9,133 nucleotides of DNA from JBDTES01 sp039922435 (GCA_039922435.1 JBDTES010000011.1:1-9133), one strand, 5' to 3'; positions 1 through 5,800 are shown, counted from the first letter of the stretch. Translations and numbers: made by a program. The notes: generated by a model from the sequence alone, not told the origin.

Positions 1-26
1 CCTAGGTTCCATCCCGAAATGCAACA
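1..26. repeat. Left terminal inverted repeat of the IS30 element
   Basis: Pairs with 1111-1136 at 19 of 26 positions. The innermost block GCAACA and the central CCGAA are the best matched parts, as expected for a transposase-binding end. The true outer boundary may lie before base 1. Confidence 0.7.
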
Positions 27-41
27 TAACCACTAAACAAA

Positions 42-63
42 GGGGGTGGCGTTAGCCACCCCC
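42..63 (+). promoter_or_regulatory. GC-rich hairpin upstream of the transposase gene
   Basis: GGGGGTGGC (42-50) and GCCACCCCC (55-63) form a perfect 9-bp stem with the loop GTTA. There is no T-run after it, so it is not a classical intrinsic terminator. Just inside an IS end it could hinder transcripts entering from outside; this role is inference. Confidence 0.55.
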
Positions 64-84
64 GGATACCCTCTAAAAAGACAC

Positions 85-144
85 CTCTGTTCCTTGTCTT
101 GTAGACTAGTAGTTACTAGACAACTAACTACAAGGAGAACAGAG
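85..144 (+). promoter_or_regulatory. Leader hairpin that can sequester the transposase SD
   Basis: CTCTGTTC (85-92) is perfectly complementary to GAACAGAG (137-144), directly before the ATG at 145. The next segment CTTGT (93-97), or alternatively CTTGTAG (98-104), pairs with the ACAAG / CTACAAG block ending at 134. The SD AAGGAG (132-137) lies in the 3' arm and would be largely buried. An inner hairpin CTAGT (106-110) / ACTAG (115-119) caps the structure. Transposase mRNAs of other IS families are known to hide their start in read-through transcripts; applying that here is inference. Confidence 0.55.
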
Positions 145-1110
145 ATGTACTACCATATTACACAAGAACAACGGGTTGAGCTAAGTTTACTCATCCGACT
201 TGGTCATACGCAGCGGAACGCTGCCTTAGTACTGGGTGTCAGCCCTAGTACTGTTTCAAGAGAACTCAGGCGGAACGTCGGATCCTCTGGAACCTACCAT
301 GCCAGGTCAGCCCGGCTACTCAACCGCAAGCGACGTGCCGACGCCAATGCGCTTCGCACCAAGCTACTGTGCTACCCAAAGCTAGCGGCACTGGTCGAAT
401 CTCAGTTGCTTCGCAACGACTCACCAGAACAGATAGCTGGTGGGCTCAAGCGGCGCGGAGCAATGCTCCGTGTTACCATCCAGACTATCTACGACTGGAT
501 CTACCGCCAGGCTCGACACTTACTGGTCCACTTGCACTGCCGCAAGGGTAAGTACAGAAGAACCCGGCAGAGTACCTTACGGAAAGCCTTCCGAGACAAA
601 CAGAACGTTTACCGTAGTATTGACGCCCGACCAGACCACATTGCACTGCGTAAGACGTACGGCCACTGGGAGGGAGATACTGTTGTTGGTACCGGCCACA
701 GTGGCTGTATTGCCACGTTCGTGGAACGCAGGAGTGGTTACCTCATGGCAGTGAAGCTGGAACGAGGTACTGCTGCAGCCTTTGCTACTGCTGCAGCTCA
801 GTCCTTTGCAGCTATCCCCACGCAGTACCGTAAGACACTTACTCTCGACAATGGCACTGAGATGAGTAACTACGAACAGATGGAACGGCAAAACCAGTTT
901 CAGGTTTACTTTGCTCACCCGTACCACTCCTGGGAACGAGGCACTAACGAGAATACTAATGGTTTACTCAGGTTCTACTTCCCTAAGAAAATGAGCTTTG
1001 CTCATGTTTCTCAGGAGCAGCTTGACCTAGCGGTCCATCAGCTCAATACTAGGCCTAGGAAACGACTAGGCTACCGGACACCAAAGCAGATGTTTGAGGC
1101 AAAGTGGTAA
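145..1110 (+). CDS. IS30-family transposase
   Basis: A 321-aa DDE transposase that cuts and joins the element ends. The N-terminus (about residues 8-45) is the helix-turn-helix typical of IS30 proteins, including GVSPSTVSRELRRN. The catalytic core is intact: D178 in GHWEGD, D235 in TLDNG and E269 in RGTNEN, giving exactly 33 residues between the second D and the E. The family block RGTNENTNGLLR and the end NTRPRKRLGYRTP are also present. I chose ATG 145 because SD AAGGAG lies 7 bases upstream and the protein then starts with MYYHITQEQR, like other IS30 transposases; the frame stays open to 46, but that extension looks non-native. No frameshift or stop is seen, so the copy may be active. I see no convincing own promoter. 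Confidence 0.93.
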   Translation: MYYHITQEQRVELSLLIRLGHTQRNAALVLGVSPSTVSRELRRNVGSSGTYHARSARLLNRKRRADANALRTKLLCYPKLAALVESQLLRNDSPEQIAGGLKRRGAMLRVTIQTIYDWIYRQARHLLVHLHCRKGKYRRTRQSTLRKAFRDKQNVYRSIDARPDHIALRKTYGHWEGDTVVGTGHSGCIATFVERRSGYLMAVKLERGTAAAFATAAAQSFAAIPTQYRKTLTLDNGTEMSNYEQMERQNQFQVYFAHPYHSWERGTNENTNGLLRFYFPKKMSFAHVSQEQLDLAVHQLNTRPRKRLGYRTPKQMFEAKW

Positions 1111-1136
1111 TGTTGCGATTCGGACTAGAATCTAGC
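1111..1136. repeat. Right terminal inverted repeat of the IS30 element
   Basis: Starts immediately after the transposase stop codon. Its reverse complement matches bases 1-26 at 19 of 26 positions, with a perfect inner TGTTGC. Confidence 0.7.
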
Positions 1137-1144
1137 TAAGCGTG

Positions 1145-1204
1145 ATTGACAATTGATGTAATTTTTGCTATAATAGTACTATGGTAGTATTGTCAATTGG
1201 ACAA
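1145..1204. repeat. Inverted repeats over the ftsK -35 box and early transcript
   Basis: ATTGACAAT (1145-1153) and ATTGTCAAT (1189-1197) are perfect 9-bp inverted copies. TTGTC (1190-1194) can also pair with GACAA (1200-1204) across a 5-base loop. The GACAA/TTGTC half-site thus occurs three times, one copy on the -35 box. This is compatible with an operator or alternative leader folds; no binding protein can be named. Confidence 0.5.
1146..1174 (+). promoter_or_regulatory. Consensus sigma-70-type promoter of ftsK
   Basis: TTGACA (1146-1151), a 17-bp spacer and TATAAT (1169-1174) match the consensus at every position. Transcription would start near 1181, giving a leader of about 75 nt before the ftsK ATG. 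The -35 box is inside ATTGACAAT (1145-1153), which has an exact inverted copy at 1189-1197. A second possible start is an extended -10, TGG-TAAAAT (1237-1245), which would give an almost leaderless transcript. Confidence 0.85.
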
Positions 1205-1255
1205 GCCTTACCAATCAATCAGAATGTTTAATAATCTGGTAAAATGTAAGTAGTT

Positions 1256-3445
1256 ATGGCAAAAAAGAAAAAATCAAAAAGTAGGAAAGTAGTCGAACCG
1301 ATTGAGCGGTCACCTTTTTGGGCCTACTCGGCAGCAGTTTTACTAATTTTACTGGCAGCATTCTTGTTGCTTGGTGGTTTTGGTACTGGTGGACCTCTGC
1401 CGAAGAGCTTGTTTGATGGTGATTACTGGGTATTTGGCTGGGTAGCCTATTTTACTCCAGTTGCTTTAGTCTATTGGGGTGTTTACAAATTTAGTACCGA
1501 AGATCACCGGATACCGCTAGCTAAGCTGTTTGGTATGATTGCGGTACTTATCTTTGGTTCGGCTTGGTTACATACGGCTTTTATAACAAGACTGGCCGAT
1601 GGCAGTATTACTGGCGGTAGTGGTGGTAGCCTTGGCCGAGCGGTTGGTAATGTGGTGCTTAGTGCGCTCGACAAAGCGCCAGCTAGCATTATGTTTTTTG
1701 TGTTCACACTACTAGCTGTCTTCTTTGCCTTTGGTATATCACCCAAGGTGTTATTAAAACTAGGCGGGCTGTTTAAGAGTCATACCGACGAAGATACCAG
1801 CTTAGCTGATCTGAAGGCTCGAGCCGCATCGACTAGCTTTAAGTTGAATGAAGGTGTACCAGTGGAACATCATGAGGCCGGCGAGTCAGCCCCCAGGCCG
1901 ACTACATTTAAGAATACTGCCCAAAAATTAGCTTCGAACGAAGACCATAGGGCTTTAACGATTGCCAGTGACCCAGATTGGAAATTCCCATCAGTAAGCC
2001 TGCTTAATCAAAAGCAAGACAAGGCCGACCCTGGCAACGTCGAAGAGAATGCCCAAATTATTAAAAGTACCTTTGGTAATTTCAATATTGATGTTGAGAT
2101 GGAAGGGGCCAATATTGGCCCACGTGTTACGCAGTACACTCTTAAGCCACCAACGGGGGTCAAGCTAACTAAGATTACGGCTCTAGAGAATAACCTAGCG
2201 CTCGACTTAGCGGCCACCAGTATCCGGATGGAAGCGCCAATTCCTGGTAAGCGGGCAGTCGGTCTTGAGGTACCGAATAAGAAATCAGCTATTGTGCGGC
2301 TTAGTTCAATGCTGCAGTCACGCGAGTGGGCCGATGTCACCGATCCACTCGGTTTTGCGATTGGTAAAGACATTGCTGGCAAGCCAGTGGTGGCTAATCT
2401 AGATAAAATGCCTCATTTGCTAGTAGCTGGTCAGACTGGATCCGGTAAGTCAGTCATGATTAATACTATTATTACGAGCCTTTTGTATCGTAATTCACCG
2501 GCCGACCTAAAACTTATTTTGGTTGACCCGAAACAAGTTGAACTCAAGCCGTACGACGACATTCCGCATCTTTTGACGCCAGTTATTACCGAACCCGAGA
2601 AGTGTATCAGTGCTCTTAAATGGGCAGTAGCCGAAATGGAACGCCGCTACAAAGCTCTGGCCGAAGTGCGCAAACGTAACATTAGTGAGTACAATCTACT
2701 CAAGCAAGAAGAGGGAATGCCGTATATTGTGATTGTGATTGATGAGCTAGCTGAACTAATGATGATGGCGGCCCGCGATGTCGAAGCATTGATTGTCCGA
2801 ATTGCCCAAAAGGCTAGAGCAGTTGGTATTCACTTAGTCCTAGCCACCCAGCGCCCGTCCGTAAACGTGATTACTGGCCTGATTAAGGCCAATGTGCCGG
2901 CCCGCATCGCCTTTTCGGTGCCTAGCCAGGTTGATAGCCGAACAATTATTGATCAAATTGGAGCCGAGAAGCTGCTTGGCCAAGGTGATATGCTGCTGCT
3001 GACGGCTGACATGCCTAAACCGCGGCGGGTCCAGGCGGCATTCATAGGCGATGACGAGACTATGAGAGTGACAGACTTTATCCGTGAACAGCGGGCACCA
3101 CAATATGATGATGAGGTGATTAGCCAGGTTGTCCAGATTGGTAGAGGTGGCGTCGTTTCCGATATGACTATGAGTAATGCTGATGATGATATGTTCCACG
3201 ATGCCGTGCGGGTCGTTATAGAGGGCCATAAGGCCAGCACTAGTTTACTGCAGAGACGTCTTCGGATTGGCTATGGCCGAGCAGCCAGATTAGTCGAGCA
3301 GATGGAAGAGCAGGGTATAGTCGGTCAGGCCGATGGTCAGCGTCCACGTGAGGTTCTAGTAAACTCAATGGATGAGGTTTTTGGTGGAGCCGCCACTGGC
3401 GACGATGTGCTCGATGAGAACTTTCCTGATGAGCAAGCTGTCTAG
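1256..3445 (+). CDS. ftsK: DNA translocase FtsK/SpoIIIE
   Basis: A 729-aa membrane-anchored, ATP-driven DNA pump that clears and aligns chromosome ends at the division septum. A lysine-rich N-terminus is followed by about four membrane segments (about 22-42, 58-78, 90-110, 132-160) and a short polar linker. The motor has an alpha domain (about 262-360), Walker A GQTGSGKS (392-399) and Walker B IVIVIDE (491-497). The C-terminal winged-helix gamma domain (about 644-704) contains LLQRRLRIGYGRAARLVEQME, the part that reads oriented chromosomal sequences in known FtsK proteins. The linker is far shorter than in E. coli FtsK, as in SpoIIIE-like forms. There is no SD before ATG 1256; initiation may be weak-SD or leaderless. 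The stop TAG is followed in frame by TGA. Transcribed alone from the promoter at 1146. Confidence 0.97.
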   Translation: MAKKKKSKSRKVVEPIERSPFWAYSAAVLLILLAAFLLLGGFGTGGPLPKSLFDGDYWVFGWVAYFTPVALVYWGVYKFSTEDHRIPLAKLFGMIAVLIFGSAWLHTAFITRLADGSITGGSGGSLGRAVGNVVLSALDKAPASIMFFVFTLLAVFFAFGISPKVLLKLGGLFKSHTDEDTSLADLKARAASTSFKLNEGVPVEHHEAGESAPRPTTFKNTAQKLASNEDHRALTIASDPDWKFPSVSLLNQKQDKADPGNVEENAQIIKSTFGNFNIDVEMEGANIGPRVTQYTLKPPTGVKLTKITALENNLALDLAATSIRMEAPIPGKRAVGLEVPNKKSAIVRLSSMLQSREWADVTDPLGFAIGKDIAGKPVVANLDKMPHLLVAGQTGSGKSVMINTIITSLLYRNSPADLKLILVDPKQVELKPYDDIPHLLTPVITEPEKCISALKWAVAEMERRYKALAEVRKRNISEYNLLKQEEGMPYIVIVIDELAELMMMAARDVEALIVRIAQKARAVGIHLVLATQRPSVNVITGLIKANVPARIAFSVPSQVDSRTIIDQIGAEKLLGQGDMLLLTADMPKPRRVQAAFIGDDETMRVTDFIREQRAPQYDDEVISQVVQIGRGGVVSDMTMSNADDDMFHDAVRVVIEGHKASTSLLQRRLRIGYGRAARLVEQMEEQGIVGQADGQRPREVLVNSMDEVFGGAATGDDVLDENFPDEQAV

Positions 3446-3465
3446 TGACTGGGCACAGCGTTTTA
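3437..3465 (+). terminator. Possible ftsK terminator
   Basis: GCTGT (3437-3441) and ACAGC (3455-3459) can pair around the ftsK stop codon and are followed by GTTTTATAT. The stem is only 5 bp and the loop 13 nt, so this is weak. A second weak hairpin-plus-T candidate is AGTG (3531-3534) / CGCT (3539-3542) followed by TTTT. Confidence 0.35.
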
Positions 3466-3535
3466 TATATATGACGAAATCAGTATTGCTAGGATAGATT
3501 CGTGGATAGGCTTGGGGGCTAATTATGTTTAGTGC

Positions 3536-3564
3536 TTGCGCTTTTTATTATAGGGTTCTAATAT
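3536..3564 (+). promoter_or_regulatory. Promoter of the candidate small RNA
   Basis: TTGCGC (3536-3541), a 17-bp spacer and TAATAT (3559-3564) form a good sigma-70-type promoter, with expected start near 3571. Nothing resembling a normal protein gene follows; the product would run into the terminator at 3690-3723. Confidence 0.55.
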
Positions 3565-3569
3565 AGTGG

Positions 3570-3724
3570 TAAAACAAACAGCCGAAACGGAGGAAGTAAT
3601 GGCTTACAAGTTTGATGCTATTGAGAGACGGCAATCACACCTCTGTCTACCATTACTTCCACCGGGCCAAACTGTTCAACTGGACAACCAAAAAACTCTT
3701 GCTAATGACTGCAGGAGTTTTTTA
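3570..3724 (+). ncRNA. Candidate structured small RNA or leader, about 155 nt
   Basis: The segment is bounded by a promoter (3536-3564) and a strong intrinsic terminator. P1 joins 3588-3602 to 3650-3664 with 14 base pairs and one A-A mismatch. Inside it, AGACGG (3626-3631) pairs with CTGTCT (3643-3648) as a 6-bp P2. P3 is the terminator stem. It is not recognisably SRP RNA, 6S RNA, tmRNA, RNase P or a riboswitch class I know. Alternative: P1 buries an SD (GGAGG, 3589-3593) and an ATG at 3599 that opens a 57-codon frame ending in TGA at 3770-3772. That frame runs through the terminator stem and its peptide resembles nothing I recognise, so I favour RNA. It could also be an attenuation leader for the gene at 3765. 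Confidence 0.5.
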
Positions 3725-3725
3725 A
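3690..3725 (+). terminator. Strong intrinsic terminator
   Basis: AAAAAACTCTTGC (3690-3702) pairs with GCAGGAGTTTTTT (3711-3723): 13 bp with one G-T wobble, an 8-base loop (TAATGACT) and six T at the end. The A-run on the other arm makes it potentially bidirectional. Confidence 0.85.
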
Positions 3726-3738
3726 TTGTAATCGTAAG

Positions 3739-3748
3739 AGCGTACGCT
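3739..3748. promoter_or_regulatory. Perfect 10-bp palindrome before the 235-aa gene
   Basis: AGCGTACGCT is self-complementary and lies 16 bases before the ATG at 3765, where an operator or promoter would be expected. No clear -35/-10 pair or SD is visible here, so its role is open. Confidence 0.35.
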
Positions 3749-3764
3749 AGTTTGGATAGAGTCA

Positions 3765-4472
3765 ATGTATGACATATTACGTCACGGAGACGTCGTAGGA
3801 GTATCAGGGTTGCCCCCCAAAGATTATTGGTTAATAGACCCAGATAAAGAAAAACTTGAGACTCCAGTTGATGATAGGGGTCTAATAGATGTATCGGGGC
3901 TTATTCGGGTAGTTAAAGATTCTATTGATCCAGCCTATAAATGGCCTACGCATTTGAGTGTCCATCATCTTTACTGGGAGGATGAGTGGTATAGTAGTGC
4001 CTTCATAGGTGATCATGGACAAAAATTTCGTGAATTACCGATACATAAAGCGTTGCTACCTAGAGTTTTTGAAAACTGGTTGCACCGGGTTACGAGCGCG
4101 CCTGATATACCAGACCCAGATGTTATGCATATGCGTATCGAAAGTTGGCAAGCCGCCAAACTATTGTTTGAGAGCGTCCGTAAGGTAGTTGTCTGGGAAA
4201 GGCGTGCTAGAAGGCGTGAATCATTGATATATCGTCACCCAGAAATACTGCCATACGAATTCCATGGCGAGGACATGATAGGAAAGGAGATTTTAGGAGG
4301 AATACTTACGAAGAATTTTGGGAGTTTAGAGCCTGCTATAGAACGTCACAGACGAATACCAAAAGAGTTTCAGCTTTTGGATACATCTGGGCCACCAATA
4401 CAGTTAGCAGCTGCACTAGGTAAGCTCGTAGCACCAAAAGCGTTAGATCTCGCGAGAGCGGTTGCTGCTTAA
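3765..4472 (+). CDS. Unknown protein, 235 aa, probable Saccharibacteria-type family
   Basis: Probably soluble: no signal peptide or membrane segment. The function is not known to me, but the overall pattern resembles conserved hypothetical proteins I associate with Saccharibacteria. Visible blocks are LSVHHLYW (about 64-71), FRELPIHKALLPRVFENWLHRV (about 87-108), then a basic helical stretch around WERRARRR (about 144-151), GEDMIGKEILGGIL (about 167-180) and an Ala/Leu-rich C-terminal helix. The HH ... LPR..EN.LH spacing loosely recalls HNH-type metal sites, but the family evidence is too thin for a nuclease call. ATG 3765 has no good SD and sits 41 bases after the strong terminator, so the gene needs either read-through or its own promoter. 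It stands alone between that terminator and the rpsF promoter region. Confidence 0.8.
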   Translation: MYDILRHGDVVGVSGLPPKDYWLIDPDKEKLETPVDDRGLIDVSGLIRVVKDSIDPAYKWPTHLSVHHLYWEDEWYSSAFIGDHGQKFRELPIHKALLPRVFENWLHRVTSAPDIPDPDVMHMRIESWQAAKLLFESVRKVVVWERRARRRESLIYRHPEILPYEFHGEDMIGKEILGGILTKNFGSLEPAIERHRRIPKEFQLLDTSGPPIQLAAALGKLVAPKALDLARAVAA

Positions 4473-4514
4473 ACCAATTGTAAATTAATCTCAGGTCACT
4501 AGTTCACTTAGGGG

Positions 4515-4562
4515 CTGTGGCATAACTCTTAGACAATAGATTAGTCTAAGCTGTTGCATAAC
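4515..4562. repeat. 12-bp direct repeats flanking a hairpin at the rpsF promoter
   Basis: CTGTGGCATAAC (4515-4526) and CTGTTGCATAAC (4551-4562) agree at 11 of 12 positions, 36 bases apart. Between them CTTAGAC (4528-4534) and GTCTAAG (4544-4550) form a perfect 7-bp inverted repeat. The second direct copy covers the putative -35 box. The layout suggests a regulatory site; the hairpin could instead end transcripts from the gene before, though no T-run follows. Confidence 0.5.
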
Positions 4563-4582
4563 AGGGGAGAATAGGGTACAAT
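4554..4582 (+). promoter_or_regulatory. Probable rpsF promoter
   Basis: TTGCAT (4554-4559), a 17-bp spacer and TACAAT (4577-4582). The -10 is good and the -35 is weak. The start would be near 4589, giving a leader of about 58 nt that contains the hairpin at 4601-4626. Confidence 0.6.
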
Positions 4583-4600
4583 AGCTACATTATTAACTCA

Positions 4601-4626
4601 GTTCGTGGCCATACGGGCGCACGGGC
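4601..4626 (+). promoter_or_regulatory. Hairpin in the rpsF leader
   Basis: GTTCGTG (4601-4607) pairs with CACGGGC (4620-4626), two pairs being G-T. After a bulged G4619, GCC (4608-4610) pairs with GGC (4616-4618) around the loop ATACG. The hairpin ends eight bases before the SD. In other bacteria an S6:S18 complex binds a leader hairpin of rpsF to control its own operon; this hairpin sits in the right place, but I cannot confirm the specific recognition bases. Confidence 0.45.
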
Positions 4627-4646
4627 TTTAACCAAAGGAGTACTAC

Positions 4647-5036
4647 GTGAATCAGTACGAAATCGCGGTTCTATACGATCCAGATCTGGAAATTGATCTA
4701 GAAAAAGCAACTTCTCGAGTCGAGAAGATATTTGCCGACAATGGTGCCAAAGTTACCAATGCCGATAACTGGGGCAAGCGCAAGCTGGCCTACCCTATCA
4801 AAAAGAACGAGCATGCTGTCTATGTCTTTTATACGCTGGATATACCAGCGGAGTCTGTTCGCAAGATTGAGACGACTCTGAATATCACTGACGAAGTAAT
4901 TCGGTTTTTGATTACCAGGCCAGATTTGAAGGCGATTGCTAAAGCTGATGCCACTAAAACGCTTAAAGCCGAGCAGGCTGCTAAGCGAAGTGAGCACGGC
5001 AGCGAAGCATCTGACGAAAAAGAAGACGAAGAGTAG
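4647..5036 (+). CDS. rpsF: 30S ribosomal protein S6
   Basis: A 129-aa protein of the small-subunit platform that assembles with S18. It begins with the family pattern MNQYEIAVLYDP, has GKRKLAYPIKKNEHAVYVFY (about 43-62) and IRFLITRP (about 85-92), and carries a charged acidic tail ending EKEDEE, which makes it somewhat longer than the minimal family length. The start is GTG 4647, six bases after SD AAAGGAG (4634-4640). It is followed on the same strand by ssb and rpsR, the usual bacterial order. Confidence 0.97.
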   Translation: MNQYEIAVLYDPDLEIDLEKATSRVEKIFADNGAKVTNADNWGKRKLAYPIKKNEHAVYVFYTLDIPAESVRKIETTLNITDEVIRFLITRPDLKAIAKADATKTLKAEQAAKRSEHGSEASDEKEDEE

Positions 5037-5039
5037 GCT

Positions 5040-5119
5040 ATTTAACAATTTGCTGTTTACTGGTCGCTATTTCCAAAGATTGGCAAGATAGAGATTAAGT
5101 AAACTTGAAATGGTAAATC
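5040..5119. repeat. AT-rich heptamer repeats, inverted, in the rpsF-ssb gap
   Basis: The left arm reads ATTTAAC, AATTTGCT, GTTTACT (5040-5061). The right arm (about 5098-5118) read in reverse is ATTTACC, ATTTCAA, GTTTACT, giving about 16 of 21 matching positions. The left arm also matches 5700-5720 in the next gap at 17 of 21 positions, so the two gaps carry related sequence. Confidence 0.55.
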
Positions 5120-5122
5120 TTA

Positions 5123-5141
5123 TTGACGCAGTTTGCGTCAA
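5123..5141. promoter_or_regulatory. Perfect palindrome before ssb, possible operator
   Basis: TTGACGCA (5123-5130), spacer GTT, TGCGTCAA (5134-5141): 8+3+8 with no mismatch. The left end TTGACG can serve as a -35 box, with a weak -10 TACCTT (5146-5151) 17 bp later, which puts the palindrome in the spacer where a repressor could act. TAGAAT (5151-5156) is a better -10 but lacks a -35. In RNA it would form a tight hairpin without a T-run. Confidence 0.55.
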
Positions 5142-5201
5142 GCGGTACCTTAGAATTACTAAATAATGCCGGACATAGCTTCCGGAGGAGGGGATTACCT
5201 T

Positions 5202-5684
5202 ATGGCACGTAGTTTTAACCAAGTGATTTTGATGGGGAACCTAACACGGGATCCAGAACTTCGGAGCATTCCGAGTGGTCAGCAAGTCTGTAATTTTGGG
5301 CTAGCCTTAAACCGTAGCTACAAAGGTGCCGATGGTAATTGGCAAGAAGCGACCGATTTCATCGATATCGTAGCGTGGGGTCCACTGGGAGAGCGCGTAG
5401 CGCAGTATCTCAGCAAAGGCCGTCCCTGCCTAGTAAATGGTCGATTACAGAGCCGTAGCTGGGAAGCTGATGGCCAAAAGCGCTCCAAAGTCGAGGTTGT
5501 GGCCCAGGACGTAACATTCTTGGGCGGTGCAGGCGGCGGTGATGGTGGTGGTTCTAGTACTGATAACCAGATTAATGATACCGGTAGCAGTGATAGTAAA
5601 CCGGCCCCGAAGAAGAAAAAGGATGATGTCGTAATCGAGGATGTTGGCGACGAGCCAATTAACCTAGACGACATCCCATTCTAA
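5202..5684 (+). CDS. ssb: Single-stranded DNA-binding protein
   Basis: A 160-aa protein that coats single-stranded DNA in replication, repair and recombination. The OB fold spans about 1-108, with the family start RSFNQVILMGNLTRDPELR and FIDIVAWGPLGE (about 53-64). A Gly/Ser-rich flexible linker follows, including a run of four lysines (137-140). The C-terminal tip NLDDIPF keeps the DDIPF that recruits partner proteins in known SSBs. I start at ATG 5202, eight bases after the GGAGGGG part of the SD (5184-5193), because the family begins here. An in-frame ATG at 5166 would add 12 residues that do not look native. A small hairpin CCGGA (5169-5173) / TCCGG (5181-5185) touches the SD. Confidence 0.96.
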   Translation: MARSFNQVILMGNLTRDPELRSIPSGQQVCNFGLALNRSYKGADGNWQEATDFIDIVAWGPLGERVAQYLSKGRPCLVNGRLQSRSWEADGQKRSKVEVVAQDVTFLGGAGGGDGGGSSTDNQINDTGSSDSKPAPKKKKDDVVIEDVGDEPINLDDIPF

Positions 5685-5690
5685 AAAGAG

Positions 5691-5800
5691 AATTTAACAT
5701 TTAACAATTTATCATTTACTAATTGATCTAATATCTCCTATTTCCTAATTTTTGTAAATTAATAAATGAGAGATAATTGGTAAAAGGTAAACGGTAAATT
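5691..5800. repeat. AT-rich heptamer repeats, inverted, in the ssb-rpsR gap
   Basis: The left arm has ATTTAAC twice in tandem (5692-5698, 5699-5705), then AATTTATC and ATTTACT up to 5720. The right arm has GGTAAAA, GGTAAAC and GGTAAAT in strict tandem (5779-5785, 5786-5792, 5793-5799), which are the reverse-complement type. Bases 5691-5705 pair with 5786-5800 at 12 of 15 positions. The whole gap could fold into one long imperfect hairpin. No ORF or known element explains it. Confidence 0.6.

Larger units (their letters stand above)
1..1136 (+). mobile_element. IS30-family insertion sequence, apparently complete
   Basis: A single transposase gene lies between imperfect terminal inverted repeats at about 1-26 and 1111-1136; the right copy read in reverse complement matches the left at 19 of 26 positions, and the inner ends are perfect (GCAACA / TGTTGC). 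Size (about 1.1 kb), one ORF and the DD(33)E transposase all fit the IS30 family. The outermost bases are uncertain because the window begins at or very near the left end, so no target-site duplication can be checked. The right end stops nine bases before the ftsK promoter. Confidence 0.85.

Noticed and set aside
46..144. 33-codon upstream extension of the transposase
   Set aside because: It crosses the GC hairpin and leader structure; the SD and family N-terminus place the start at 145.
577..927. Minus-strand open frame within the transposase gene
   Set aside because: Shadow frame opposite an intact transposase; no recognisable protein.
2840..3240. Minus-strand open frames opposite the FtsK motor domain
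   Set aside because: Shadow frames with unlikely composition over a strongly conserved plus-strand gene.
3424..3478. Hammerhead-ribozyme-like words CTGATGAG and CGAAAT
   Set aside because: The bases between them do not form stem II and the first word is inside ftsK coding sequence; chance match.
3566..3772. 68-codon frame starting with GTG before the 235-aa gene
   Set aside because: It runs through the strong terminator, overlaps the next gene's start, is the only frame ending in TGA, and its peptide looks random in the second half. Treated as candidate RNA instead.
5166..5201. 12-residue N-terminal extension of SSB
   Set aside because: The SD lies inside it and SSB proteins begin at the RSFNQVILMGNL segment; kept only as an alternative start.
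5040..5800. CRISPR-like array around ssb
   Set aside because: Repeats are 7-bp, degenerate and without unique spacers of constant length.
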